This document shows positions 7,214 to 14,141 of a stretch of DNA of 32,668 bases, piece by piece. The stretch lies in assembly GCA_030681525.1 (NCBI GenBank), contig JAUXSD010000101.1, positions 1-32,668 on the forward strand, read 5' to 3'. The notes under the pieces are model-generated. The model had not been told where the DNA came from. It worked only from the letters and a program-made list of their open reading frames with translations, and searched no databases. The stretch's first letter is position 1. The number at the start of each line of letters is the position of its first letter. Origin of the DNA: Solirubrobacteraceae bacterium. GTDB lineage: Bacteria > Actinomycetota > Thermoleophilia > Solirubrobacterales > Solirubrobacteraceae. Position numbers and translations under genes: made by a program.

Positions 7214-7229
7214 CCGGGCCCGGGCCCGG
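7214..7229 (+). terminator. GC-only palindrome after the carbamoyltransferase gene
   Basis: CCGGGCCCGGGCCCGG is a perfect 16-base palindrome starting 5 bases after the stop codon. It could form a stable hairpin and act as a terminator. It has no T-run, so factor-dependent termination or a protein-binding palindrome are alternatives. Confidence 0.35.
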
Positions 7230-7272
7230 TCCATCCGGTTTCGCCCGCCGATCGCCAGGGCAGCAGATCTCC

Positions 7273-7683
7273 GTGCGCCTCGTGCTGAACGTCATCTGGT
7301 TCGTGCTGTCGGGCCTCTGGCTGGCGATCGGCTACGCCTTCGCGGCGCTGATCTGCTTTGTGCTGATCATCACGATCCCGTTCGGGATCGCCGCGCTGCG
7401 GATCGCCGCCTACGCGCTGTGGCCGTTCGGATCGACGGTCGTCAAGCGGGCCGACGCGGGCGTCGCGTCCGGGATCGGCAACGTCATCTGGGTGCTGCTG
7501 TGCGGCTGGTGGCTGGCCCTCGCGCACCTCGTCACGGGCGTGGCGCTGTGCCTGACGATCATCGGCATCCCGCTCGGCCTGGCGAACTTCAAGCTCGTGC
7601 CGGTCGCGTTTCTGCCGCTCGGCCGCGAGATCGTCAGCGTCGAGGAGGCGGAGGCGATGGGGGTCATCCCGCGGGGTGCGTGA
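7273..7683 (+). CDS. YccF-family inner membrane protein
   Basis: 136 residues with two repeats of a membrane unit. Each begins NVIWFVLSGLWLAIG or NVIWVLLCGWWLALA and leads to IITIPFGIAALRIAAYALWPFG or IIGIPLGLANFKLVPVAFLPLG. This internal duplication is diagnostic of the YccF (DUF307) domain. The protein should span the cytoplasmic membrane about four times. YccF function is not established; members often lie near transport or sensory genes. The GTG at 7273 is the only start that keeps the full first repeat. It sits 63 bases after the carbamoyltransferase, separated by a GC palindrome. Confidence 0.9.
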   Translation: MRLVLNVIWFVLSGLWLAIGYAFAALICFVLIITIPFGIAALRIAAYALWPFGSTVVKRADAGVASGIGNVIWVLLCGWWLALAHLVTGVALCLTIIGIPLGLANFKLVPVAFLPLGREIVSVEEAEAMGVIPRGA

Positions 7684-7696
7684 GTCGCCAGCCAGA

Positions 7697-7727
7697 TTGT
7701 CTGGTTTGCGGCTGCGCCGGGTAGGGG
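7697..7727 (+). promoter_or_regulatory. Candidate promoter of the tail-anchored coiled-coil gene
   Basis: TTGTCT (7697-7702) and TAGGGG (7722-7727) are separated by 19 bases; the ATG follows 7 bases after the second box. The -35 lies in a small inverted repeat, CCAG-ATTGT-CTGG (7692-7704). The match is weak and the spacing long. Confidence 0.3.
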
Positions 7728-7734
7728 CCCCGCA

Positions 7735-8670
7735 ATGGCGCAGCGGGCGGGGGTCAGCTTCGAGGTACATCGACTTGCGCTCGAGGGCGACGAGCTGGTC
7801 GTCAGCGGCTTCTGGTCGGGCGTGCGCGGGCTGCGCTTCGTGCGCCCGGCGCTCGTCTCCGACGAGCAGCGGATCCTCGCCACGCTCGAGCACAAGCCCT
7901 GGGCGCCGTCGGCGGGCGCGCCATGGACCGCGGCGTTTCCGTGGGGCGGCGGCGACGTCGACGCCGGGCGGCTGACGCTCGACGTCGCGCCACAGGTGAT
8001 CGTGCCGCTGGGCGACGGAGCGATCGGCGTCGCGCCGACGCCGACGCGCGAGCCCGCGCCGGCGCTGCGGTCCGAGCCCGCACCGCAGCCCGCCGCAGCG
8101 CCCGCCCCGGCGCCCGCCCCGGAGCCCGCCCCGGAGCCCGCCCCGGCTGCGCCGACCGACCACCGCCTCGAGGATCTCGAGCGCGCGCGCGATGCCGCCG
8201 ATCGCGATCGCGATCGCGCGCTCGCCCAGCTCGCCGAGGCCATCGAGGCGCGCGAGGCCGCGGTCCGCACGCGCGCCCGGATGCAGATCGCCCACGACCA
8301 GGCGCTCGAGGCCCGCGAGGTCGCCGAGACCGCGCTCGCCCGCGCGAAGGCCGAGCGCGAGGAGGCCAACGCGCAGCGCGACGAGGTCCTGCTGGCCTAC
8401 CGCACGCTGCGCGAGCAGGTCCACAGCGAGCGCGCGCAGACCGACCGCGTCGGGTCCGGCGACGACGACGCGCCGGTCTCGGATGACGAGCCGCTCGGCG
8501 TGCGCACGGTGCCCGCCGCGCGCACGCTCATGCCCCAGCTGCGCGATCCGCGCCGCGAGTCCAAGCTCGTCCTGTCGCAGTTCGACCTGTGGATCATCCG
8601 CGTCCTCGGCGTCGTCGCCGCGGGCTGCTTCATCCTGCTGCTGCTCTCGATCCTGCGCGTCTTCCTGTAG
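7735..8670 (+). CDS. Tail-anchored coiled-coil protein with a Pro-Ala-Glu repeat linker
   Basis: 311 residues in four parts. Residues 1-95 form a small folded domain (SFEVHRLALEGDELVVSGFW, RFVRPAL, FPWGGGDVDAGRLTLDVA) that resembles a beta domain of unknown family. Residues about 100-140 form a Pro-Ala-Glu linker made of APAP and EPAP units. Residues about 141-230 form a charged coiled coil. After a spacer, residues 287-311 form a single C-terminal membrane helix (IIRVLGVVAAGCFILLLLSI). With no signal peptide, the protein should be tail-anchored with its bulk in the cytoplasm. The linker is encoded by a 12-base tandem repeat that could change length. Function unknown. Confidence 0.8.
   Translation: MAQRAGVSFEVHRLALEGDELVVSGFWSGVRGLRFVRPALVSDEQRILATLEHKPWAPSAGAPWTAAFPWGGGDVDAGRLTLDVAPQVIVPLGDGAIGVAPTPTREPAPALRSEPAPQPAAAPAPAPAPEPAPEPAPAAPTDHRLEDLERARDAADRDRDRALAQLAEAIEAREAAVRTRARMQIAHDQALEAREVAETALARAKAEREEANAQRDEVLLAYRTLREQVHSERAQTDRVGSGDDDAPVSDDEPLGVRTVPAARTLMPQLRDPRRESKLVLSQFDLWIIRVLGVVAAGCFILLLLSILRVFL
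8098..8145 (+). repeat. 12-base tandem repeat, four copies, coding for APAP/EPAP
   Basis: Two copies of GCGCCCGCCCCG are followed by two of GAGCCCGCCCCG, in frame with the coiled-coil protein (from residue 122). Slippage would lengthen or shorten the linker by four residues per copy without a frameshift. Confidence 0.85.
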
Positions 8671-8685
8671 GCCCGGGGCGGCCGC

Positions 8686-9102
8686 TCAGGCGCGGGCGTC
8701 GTCGAAGCGCTCCAGGCCGTCGTCGGGGATCGGCTCCCACGGCGCGGCGTAGGCCACGAACGCCCGGAAGCTGGGGCGCACGCCCGGATCGCCGTCGAAC
8801 GCCGACATCCGCAGCGCGCGCCATACGCCGGTGTCCGGGTCGCGGCTGCCGAGATGCGCGCCGCACTCGCGACAGAAGCACTTCTCCATCCCGCCGTCGG
8901 GATGGCGCCAGCCCCGCACGAACGCCTCGCCGGCGACGAAGCGCAGCGCGCCGCCGTCGACGAACGCCTGCGCCGACGCCGCCGAGCCGGTGCGGCCCTG
9001 GCAGCGCGTGCAGTGGCAGTAGCCGGCGACCTGCGGCGCCGCACCCAGCTCGAAGCGCACGCCGCCGCACAGGCAGCCGCCGGTGAGCGGCAGCTCGCTC
9101 AT
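8686..9102 (-). CDS. GFA-family zinc protein (glutathione-dependent formaldehyde-activating-like)
   Basis: 138 residues with the GFA zinc-ligand layout: GGCLCGGVRF (Cys10, Cys12), YCHCTRC (Cys29, Cys31, Cys34) and CFCRECG (Cys75, Cys77, Cys80). The family has the fold of S-(hydroxymethyl)glutathione synthase; most members have no proven reaction. It is cytoplasmic. The ATG overlaps the stop of the upstream SEC-C gene by 4 bases, so the two are translationally coupled. The ORF reads further upstream without a break, but that part is the SEC-C gene in another frame. It converges with the coiled-coil gene, 15 bases between stops. Confidence 0.9.
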   Translation of the reverse strand: MSELPLTGGCLCGGVRFELGAAPQVAGYCHCTRCQGRTGSAASAQAFVDGGALRFVAGEAFVRGWRHPDGGMEKCFCRECGAHLGSRDPDTGVWRALRMSAFDGDPGVRPSFRAFVAYAAPWEPIPDDGLERFDDARA

Positions 9103-9992
9103 GCCCCGTGGCAGCGCTTGTACTTCTTGCCGCTGCCGCAGAAGCACGGGTCGTTGCGGGCGGGCGTCGCACCGACGACGCGCGGCGGCTGCGGGGCGAA
9201 GGTCGGCTCGGGCAGCTTGTTGATGCGCATCACCGCCTTGTCGACGGCCCGCCAGCCGGCGGGGTTCGAATGCCGCGCGCGGGCGATGCGCTCGGTGTTG
9301 AGGATCTTCGCGGCCGCCTTGTGCGGGCCGCACAGCGACTCCTTGGCCTCCTCCAGGCTCGAGGGATAGCCGAACTGCTGGCCCTGGCAGGCCGGGCAGG
9401 TCTCGGAGACCGGCTCGACGGGATCGAGCAGGACGTTCGAGCGGTCCAGGTCGACCGTGCCAAAGGCGTGCTGGACGAGATCGGTGAGCGCGCCGAGGCC
9501 GACCGCGCTCCAGCTGCGCCTGGCCTGGATCGAGGGCCGCGCGAAGGCGCCGTGGTCGCCGTCGAGGTCGGTCAGCAGGCGCGGCGTCTCCCCGCGCGCG
9601 GCACGGCGCGGGTAGTCGCCGGCGATCAGCTCGTCCTCGCGCTCGAGCGCCGCCGACATGACGGTTCCCGCGTAGCGCCCGATCGCCGCGGCCATGTCGC
9701 CGTCGTGCTCCTCCATCGCCGCGCGCACGGCCGGGACCGTGAGGTACAGATCGACCTCGAGCACGTCGTCCTCGACGGTGACCGCCGTCCAGGCATCGCC
9801 GCGGTCGGGGATCCAGCCGAGCGGGTCGGCGGTGATGACGAAGCAGCGCAGCCACAGCTGCATGCGCTCGGGATAGATGTCGAGGTCCGGCGGCCAGTCC
9901 AGTCGCAGCTCGATGAGCGCGAACTCCTCCTCGGGGGCGGCCTGAAGCAGGGCGGCGGGATCGAGGTTCTGCGGAGCGGGCTGCGTGGCCAT
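9099..9992 (-). CDS. SEC-C motif protein of unknown function
   Basis: 297 residues. The last 17 residues hold a classic SEC-C zinc motif, NDPCFCGSGKKYKRCHG (Cys283, Cys285, Cys294, His295), known from the SecA C-terminus and many unrelated proteins. Residues 1-150 contain WPPDLDIYPERMQLW and two acidic beta-rich blocks; a CPACQGQQFGYP motif near residue 200 may bind a second zinc. There is no catalytic signature. It starts 24 bases after the methyltransferase stop and overlaps the GFA gene by 4 bases, so the three may form one operon. A -10-like TATTAG lies 13 bases before its ATG, which could give it its own transcript. Confidence 0.85.
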   Translation of the reverse strand: MATQPAPQNLDPAALLQAAPEEEFALIELRLDWPPDLDIYPERMQLWLRCFVITADPLGWIPDRGDAWTAVTVEDDVLEVDLYLTVPAVRAAMEEHDGDMAAAIGRYAGTVMSAALEREDELIAGDYPRRAARGETPRLLTDLDGDHGAFARPSIQARRSWSAVGLGALTDLVQHAFGTVDLDRSNVLLDPVEPVSETCPACQGQQFGYPSSLEEAKESLCGPHKAAAKILNTERIARARHSNPAGWRAVDKAVMRINKLPEPTFAPQPPRVVGATPARNDPCFCGSGKKYKRCHGA

Positions 9993-10005
9993 GGGGCGGT
10001 TGAGG

Positions 10006-10011
10006 CTAATA
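10006..10011 (-). promoter_or_regulatory. Candidate -10 box upstream of the SEC-C gene
   Basis: TATTAG on the minus strand, 13 bases upstream of the ATG at 9992, within the 24-base gap after the methyltransferase. It may allow separate expression of the SEC-C/GFA pair. Confidence 0.35.
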
Positions 10012-10016
10012 CACCC

Positions 10017-11498
10017 CTACGAGGGCGCCAGCAGCGCGCTGCGCGCGAGCTCGGCGAGGCTGGCCTCGACCCAGCCGGGCAGCTCCGACGACGCGACCGA
10101 GCCGCCGAAAGACTCCGTCAGCGCGGCGACCAGCGCGGCGCGGTCGCGCGTGCCGTCCAGCAGCGTGACGAGCAGCCGCGCGGGGTCGTCGAGCGTCGTG
10201 GGCTCGTGGCGCAGGTTGGCGACCAGCGGCCCCTCGGCCGCCTGCAGCCGGGCCATGGGGGTGACGCGCGGTCGCTCGGCGGCGCTCGTGCCGAACGCCG
10301 CCGGCTCCGAGTGCAGGCTCGCCAGCGCCGCGCTGTAGCAGCGCAGCAGCGCCTCGGTGAGGATCAGGCGCTGCTCGAGATCGGCGTCCGCCGGCAGGAG
10401 GTCGGCGATCGGCAGGCTCGCCGGCCATGCGGCGATGACGCGCTCGAGGCCGCGGATCACCGCGACGTGGTCGGTCGTGAGGTTCGAGCCGTTGGCGCCG
10501 GTGAACGCGACCCTGCCCTGGTCGTCGGGCACGCCCGCCTGCGCGTTCGCCGACACCGCGAGCGACTCGAGGCGCTCGAGCTGCGGCGTCTCGGCGAGCT
10601 CGTGCCCGGCGCGGCACAGCAGCGTCTGGCGAAACGTGCGCATGCGCAGCTCGTCGAGCAGCTGCTCGCGGCGCAGCCGGTCCTCGGTCGCCAGCACGCC
10701 GTCGCGCAGGCCCTGCGGCAACCAGCCGACCTGCATCTCCCAGAAGTTCGCCTCGGCGAGGTACTGCAGCCCGTGGCGGCCGGCGTGGGCGAGGAACTCC
10801 TCGAAGTACATGCGGCGGTTGACCGGCGACAGCGTGTCGTGGAAGAGCAGCGCGTCGCTGTCCTCGCGCATCTTCGTGGCCAGCGAGACGAGCGTGTGCA
10901 GCTCGGCGTCGTACGCCCACGCCTGGCGCAGGACGTCGAGCAGCTCGCGGGCCGCGGCGAGCTGCTCGGCGGGCGGCGCGGCCTCGTCGACGTGCGCCTT
11001 GAGCAGGTTGCGCAGGATGTCGCGCACGTGGCCGCCGGGCAGCGTGTTGTAGCTGATGTACGCGACGCCGTGGTCGCTGAGCGCGCGCGCACAGAGCGCC
11101 ATCAGCGCCTCGCGGACGGCGTCGGGCACCCACGAGTACACACCGTGCGCCACGACGTAGTCAAACGCGCCCGCGGGCGGCTGCCAGTCGGCGAGCGAGC
11201 GCTCCTCGAAGGTGACGTTCTCGATGCCGGCGGCCTGCGCGCGGCCGCGCGCCCTGGCGATCGCGCGCGGCGAGATGTCGACGCCGACGAACTGCGACCC
11301 CGGCGCCGTGCAGGCCATGGGCAGCAGGTTGCCGCCGTCGCCGCAGCCGATCTCCAGCAGCCGGCAGGCCGACGGCGGGGCCGGGCGCAGGCCGTAGAGC
11401 TGCGCCAGCGTCGCCAGCCGGTCGGGGTGCGTCTGCGGGAACGGGTTGCCGGGGTAGGGCACCGCCTCGTAGAGCACGCCTGATGCGTCACCGGCCAC
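10017..11498 (-). CDS. Class I SAM-dependent methyltransferase with methyltransferase regulatory domain (PKMT-like)
   Basis: 493 residues. SAM-binding motif I is LLEIGCGDGGNLLP (residues 47-60), followed by FVGVDISPRAI and a DYVVAHGVYSWVP block. After the catalytic domain (to about residue 200) lies the methyltransferase regulatory domain (YNTLPGGHVRDILRNLL, then LFHDTLSPVNRRMYFEEF), and then a C-terminal winged-helix-like part. This layout matches PKMT proteins, some of which methylate lysines on outer surface proteins in Rickettsia. The substrate here is unknown. The GTG at 11498 is supported by TAGGAT six bases upstream and fits the normal start just before YEAVPYPGNPF. SEC-C and GFA genes follow. 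Confidence 0.9.
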   Translation of the reverse strand: MAGDASGVLYEAVPYPGNPFPQTHPDRLATLAQLYGLRPAPPSACRLLEIGCGDGGNLLPMACTAPGSQFVGVDISPRAIARARGRAQAAGIENVTFEERSLADWQPPAGAFDYVVAHGVYSWVPDAVREALMALCARALSDHGVAYISYNTLPGGHVRDILRNLLKAHVDEAAPPAEQLAAARELLDVLRQAWAYDAELHTLVSLATKMREDSDALLFHDTLSPVNRRMYFEEFLAHAGRHGLQYLAEANFWEMQVGWLPQGLRDGVLATEDRLRREQLLDELRMRTFRQTLLCRAGHELAETPQLERLESLAVSANAQAGVPDDQGRVAFTGANGSNLTTDHVAVIRGLERVIAAWPASLPIADLLPADADLEQRLILTEALLRCYSAALASLHSEPAAFGTSAAERPRVTPMARLQAAEGPLVANLRHEPTTLDDPARLLVTLLDGTRDRAALVAALTESFGGSVASSELPGWVEASLAELARSALLAPS

Positions 11499-11504
11499 GC
11501 GGCG

Positions 11505-11510
11505 ATCCTA
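11505..11510 (-). promoter_or_regulatory. Candidate -10 box for leaderless methyltransferase transcript
   Basis: TAGGAT on the minus strand, six bases upstream of the GTG at 11498, with no ribosome binding site. This is among the best -10 matches in the first half of the window. Confidence 0.5.
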
Positions 11511-11532
11511 GTCGTGCACTGTGGCGTCCGGG

Positions 11533-11561
11533 TGTAACGAACCGCCGCTGCGCGCGACGAA
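11533..11561 (+). promoter_or_regulatory. Candidate ECF-type promoter (TGTAACG box) of the flavodoxin-like gene
   Basis: GGTGTAACGA (TGTAAC at 11533-11538) is followed after 17 bases by GACGAA at 11556-11561. The ATG is at 11594 with its own ribosome binding site, so a short leader is expected. It is the third copy of this box in the window. Confidence 0.5.
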
Positions 11562-11593
11562 CTCCTGCCCGAGCCGACGCAGGAGCAACCGAG

Positions 11594-12346
11594 ATGGCCG
11601 ACCTGACCGAGATCGACGAGCAGCTCTGTGCGACGTCGCCGTGGGACTTCTCCGATCTGCGCGCGCTGTACATCAACTGCACGCTCAAGCGCTCCCCGGA
11701 GATCTCGCACACACAGGGACTGGCCGATCGCTCGATCGCGATCATGCAGGCAAACGGCGTCGCGGTCGACGTCATCCGCGCCGTCGACCGCGACATCGCC
11801 ACCGGAGTCTGGCCCGACATGACCGAGCACGGCTGGGCGGCCGACGAGTGGCCGGCGATCCACGAGCAGGTCATGGCCGCCGACATCCTCGTGCTGCTGT
11901 CGCCGATCTGGCTCGGCGAGAAGTCCTCGGTCTGCACGAAGGTCGTCGAGCGGCTGTACGGCAACAGCCACCTGCTCAACGAGGCCGGCCAGTACGCCTA
12001 CTACGGCCGCGCCGGCGGCTGCATCATCACCGGCAACGAGGACGGCGCGAAGCACTGCGCGATGAACATCCTCTACTCGCTGCAGCACCTCGGCTACACG
12101 ATCCCGCCGCAGGCCGACTCCGGCTGGCTCGGCGAGGCGGGCCCGGGCCCCAGCTACCTCGACGAGGGATCGGGCGGACCCGGCAACGACTTCACGAACC
12201 GCAACACCGCGTTCTTGACGTGGAACCTGCTGCACGTCGCGCGGATGCTCAAGGACCGCGGCGGCATCCCGGCGCACGGCAACCAGCGCCCGCAGTGGGA
12301 CGCGGGCTGTCACGCCGGCTACCCCAACCCGGAGCACCGCGCGTAG
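11594..12346 (+). CDS. Flavodoxin-fold NADPH-dependent FMN reductase-like oxidoreductase
   Basis: 250 residues. RALYINCTLKRSPEISHTQGL (residues 23-43) is the phosphate-binding loop of NADPH-dependent FMN reductases, followed by LVLLSPIWLGEKSSVCTKVVERLYG and GRAGGCIITGNEDGAKHCAMNILYSLQHLGYTIPP, which match the flavin-binding loops. It is cytoplasmic and should bind FMN and reduce a quinone, azo or similar substrate. The ATG at 11594 is set by AGGAG at 11581-11585. It is one of the few accessory genes here with a clear ribosome binding site. A TGTAACG promoter candidate suggests control by the ECF sigma factor at 1494, which would fit a redox-stress regulon; this is inference. Confidence 0.88.
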   Translation: MADLTEIDEQLCATSPWDFSDLRALYINCTLKRSPEISHTQGLADRSIAIMQANGVAVDVIRAVDRDIATGVWPDMTEHGWAADEWPAIHEQVMAADILVLLSPIWLGEKSSVCTKVVERLYGNSHLLNEAGQYAYYGRAGGCIITGNEDGAKHCAMNILYSLQHLGYTIPPQADSGWLGEAGPGPSYLDEGSGGPGNDFTNRNTAFLTWNLLHVARMLKDRGGIPAHGNQRPQWDAGCHAGYPNPEHRA

Positions 12347-12388
12347 GCTCAGCCGTCCGATTCCCAGCCCGCGCTCAGGATCCGCGCC

Positions 12389-12394
12389 TAGGCT
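12389..12394 (+). promoter_or_regulatory. Candidate -10 box for leaderless dioxygenase transcript
   Basis: TAGGCT lies 7 bases before the ATG at 12402, and no ribosome binding site is present. The 55-base gap from the preceding gene has no other promoter-like element. Confidence 0.45.
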
Positions 12395-12401
12395 GCTCGC
12401 C

Positions 12402-13217
12402 ATGTCCCGAGATCCGATGAAGACGCGGCTCAGCCGCCGCCAGGCGCTGGGTGCGCTGGGCACGGTCAGCCTCGGCAGCCTGCTCGCCGCCTGCGGCGAC
12501 GACGGCGCCGGCGGCAGCGCGACGGTCCGCACGACCGACGGCGCGACCGCCACGGTCGAGCCCACGACGACGACGGCCGACGCGACCGGCGCCCGCTTCG
12601 ACGACGCGGCGAGCTGCGCGGTCACGCCGCAGCAGACCGAGGGGCCGTACTACTTCGACGCCGACAAGATCCGCCGCGACATCCGCGAGGACCGCGAGGG
12701 CACGCCGCTGCGGCTCGCCCTGCGGGTGCGCGACGCGGGCTCCTGCGAGCCGCTGCCCGACGCGGTCGTCGACATCTGGCACGCCGATGCCGGCGGCGCC
12801 TACTCGGGCTTCGACGGCGACGGCGGCGGCGACGGAAACGGCGGCGGTGGCGGTGGCGGTGGCGGTGGCGGCGGCGGCGGGGCCCAGACCGCGTCGCGCT
12901 ATCTGCGCGGCGCGCAGGTCACCAACGGCGAGGGCGTCGTCGAGTTCACCACGATCTACCCCGGGTGGTATCCCGGACGCACGGTGCACGTCCACGTCAA
13001 GGTGCACCTCGACGCGCAGACCGTGCTCACGACGCAGCTGTACTTCGAGGACGCACTGTCAGACCGCGTCTACGCGGCGCAGCCGTATGCGGCGCGGGGC
13101 CGGCGCGACCAGGGCAACGAATCCGATGGGATCTTCGACGCCGCGCTCGTGATGACGGCACAGCGCGAGGGCGACGGCGTGCGCGGCATCATGACCTTCG
13201 ACGTGCAGCAGGCGTAG
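12402..13217 (+). CDS. Tat-exported lipoprotein, intradiol ring-cleavage dioxygenase family
   Basis: 271 residues. The N-terminus has a twin-arginine motif (SRRQAL, Arg12-Arg13), a hydrophobic stretch and a lipobox LAAC with Cys31, so it should be folded, exported and lipid-anchored. A Ser/Thr-rich linker leads to the dioxygenase domain: TEGPYYFDADKIRRDIRE, VVDIWHADAGGAYSGFDGD and TIYPGWYPGRTVHVHVKV. Tyr134, Tyr190, His196 and His198 are the expected Fe(III) ligands. The family opens catechol-type rings, but secreted members have unproven substrates. Fourteen glycines in a row (147-160) replace the usual loop just after the first ligand Tyr. The stop abuts the convergent gene at 13218 with no gap. 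Confidence 0.9.
   Translation: MSRDPMKTRLSRRQALGALGTVSLGSLLAACGDDGAGGSATVRTTDGATATVEPTTTTADATGARFDDAASCAVTPQQTEGPYYFDADKIRRDIREDREGTPLRLALRVRDAGSCEPLPDAVVDIWHADAGGAYSGFDGDGGGDGNGGGGGGGGGGGGGGAQTASRYLRGAQVTNGEGVVEFTTIYPGWYPGRTVHVHVKVHLDAQTVLTTQLYFEDALSDRVYAAQPYAARGRRDQGNESDGIFDAALVMTAQREGDGVRGIMTFDVQQA
12840..12881 (+). repeat. Poly-glycine codon tract (GGT/GGC) in the dioxygenase gene
   Basis: Fourteen glycine codons in a row, including four copies of GGTGGC at 12846-12869. Such a tract is prone to slippage. Changes of three bases keep the frame and alter loop length; others would truncate the enzyme. Confidence 0.9.
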
Positions 13218-13616
13218 CTACTCGGCCTGGCGGCCGAGGATGACCGCGAAGCGCTCCACGCGCCGGCGCTCGTCGTCCGACAGCGGGCCGGCGGACTCGA
13301 CGAGCAGCGTCATCGGGCCGCGCTTGTGCGCCCACTGCGTGGCCGCCTCGCCGAACGCGGCGGCGATCCAGACGAGCGGCTTGGCGGCGGCGTAGGCCAT
13401 GACCGTGGCCTCCTGCTGCTCGCGCGTGCGCTCGGCGCGCAGGACCGGGACGGTGACCATGTCGAGCTCGTGGGCCAGCGCGGTGATCGCATCCAGGCCG
13501 CCCTCGTCGACGAGCAGCGCGACCTCGCCCTGCTCGAGCATCGTGGCGACCCAGCCGTCGGGGGCGGCGGCGAGCACGCCGGGCGCGCAGGCGAGGCGAA
13601 AGAGCGGGTCGGCCAC
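13218..13616 (-). CDS. Small protein of unknown function
   Basis: 132 residues from the GTG at 13616, an alternating alpha/beta protein with VALLVDEGGLDAITALAHEL, MVTVPVLRAERTREQQEATVMAYAA (read as two blocks) and MTLLVESAGPLSDDERRRVE. It has no signal peptide or clear catalytic residues. A longer frame begins at 13646, but the GTG at 13616 is preferred because TAGCGT lies exactly 7 bases upstream, as at other leaderless genes here. The stop codon directly abuts that of the dioxygenase on the other strand. No family is recognised. Confidence 0.68.
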   Translation of the reverse strand: MADPLFRLACAPGVLAAAPDGWVATMLEQGEVALLVDEGGLDAITALAHELDMVTVPVLRAERTREQQEATVMAYAAAKPLVWIAAAFGEAATQWAHKRGPMTLLVESAGPLSDDERRRVERFAVILGRQAE

Positions 13617-13623
13617 GGCCGCC

Positions 13624-13629
13624 ACGCTA
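13624..13629 (-). promoter_or_regulatory. Candidate -10 box for the small unknown gene
   Basis: TAGCGT on the minus strand, 7 bases upstream of the GTG at 13616. It decides the choice of start over the longer frame from 13646. Confidence 0.4.
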
Positions 13630-13654
13630 CAGCGTCGGCCGCACACGAGCCCGC

Positions 13655-13672
13655 GGCCGCGCTCGCGCGGCC
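13655..13672 (-). terminator. GC-rich hairpin downstream of the YCII-like gene
   Basis: GGCCGCGC-TC-GCGCGGCC is a near-perfect inverted repeat 23 bases after the stop of the YCII-like gene. It has no T-run. It could end that transcript, but the evidence is only the hairpin and its place. Confidence 0.35.
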
Positions 13673-13695
13673 ACGGCGCTCGCCCGGCGCGCGCG

Positions 13696-14052
13696 TCAGG
13701 CGCTCGCGGGGAACACGACGACCGGGCGCACCTCGACCGAGCCGTACTCGATGTTCGGCATCTGCGCCGCCATCGCCTCGGCCGCGGCCAGGTCGGCCGC
13801 CTCGACGACGTAGTAGCCGCCCAGCATCTCCTGGGTATCGACCGCGGCGCCGTCGGTCCTCTGCAGCTCGCCGCTGCGGGAGCGCAGCGTCACGGCCTGT
13901 GCTGCGTCCTCGAGCGGGGCGCCGGAGACCATCGCACCGGATGCGACGAGCGAGTTCGTGTAGTTCGTCCACGCCTCGAGCTGCGCTGCCTCCTCGTCGG
14001 GCCCGGGGGCGTTGGCGGGGTCACCGTAGATCAGCAGCATGAACTGGGCCAT
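13696..14052 (-). CDS. YCII/DGPF-domain protein
   Basis: 118 residues with the usual start MAQFMLLIYGDP, a central GAMVSGAPLEDAAQAVTLR block and GGYYVVEAADLAAAEAMAAQMP, then IEYGSVEVRPVV. This matches the YCII-related (DGPF) family of small ferredoxin-like-fold proteins often found beside ECF sigma factors of the SigJ/ECF41 type; no such sigma gene is adjacent here. Its biochemical role is unknown. The ATG at 14052 is chosen over a GTG nine bases upstream because GAGGT (14060-14064) is well placed for it. A GGTAAC element lies about 48 bases upstream. Confidence 0.88.
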   Translation of the reverse strand: MAQFMLLIYGDPANAPGPDEEAAQLEAWTNYTNSLVASGAMVSGAPLEDAAQAVTLRSRSGELQRTDGAAVDTQEMLGGYYVVEAADLAAAEAMAAQMPNIEYGSVEVRPVVVFPASA

Positions 14053-14141
14053 TCGTTGCACCTCGGATCTCGGGCCGGCGAATCCGGCTTCGAAGGGTCG
14101 TTACCCGATTCCGCGATTTCGCCGTTGCATCGCCCTACCGG

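Noticed and set aside
9255..9280. tRNA T-arm-like sequence GGGGTTCGAATGCC
   Set aside because: It lies inside the SEC-C gene, the flanking bases do not form a proper five-pair stem, and no acceptor or anticodon arm surrounds it.
13617..13646. Longer start at 13646 for the small unknown gene
   Set aside because: The extra ten residues are Cys/Arg-rich with no ribosome binding site, and the -10 box at 13624-13629 falls inside them.
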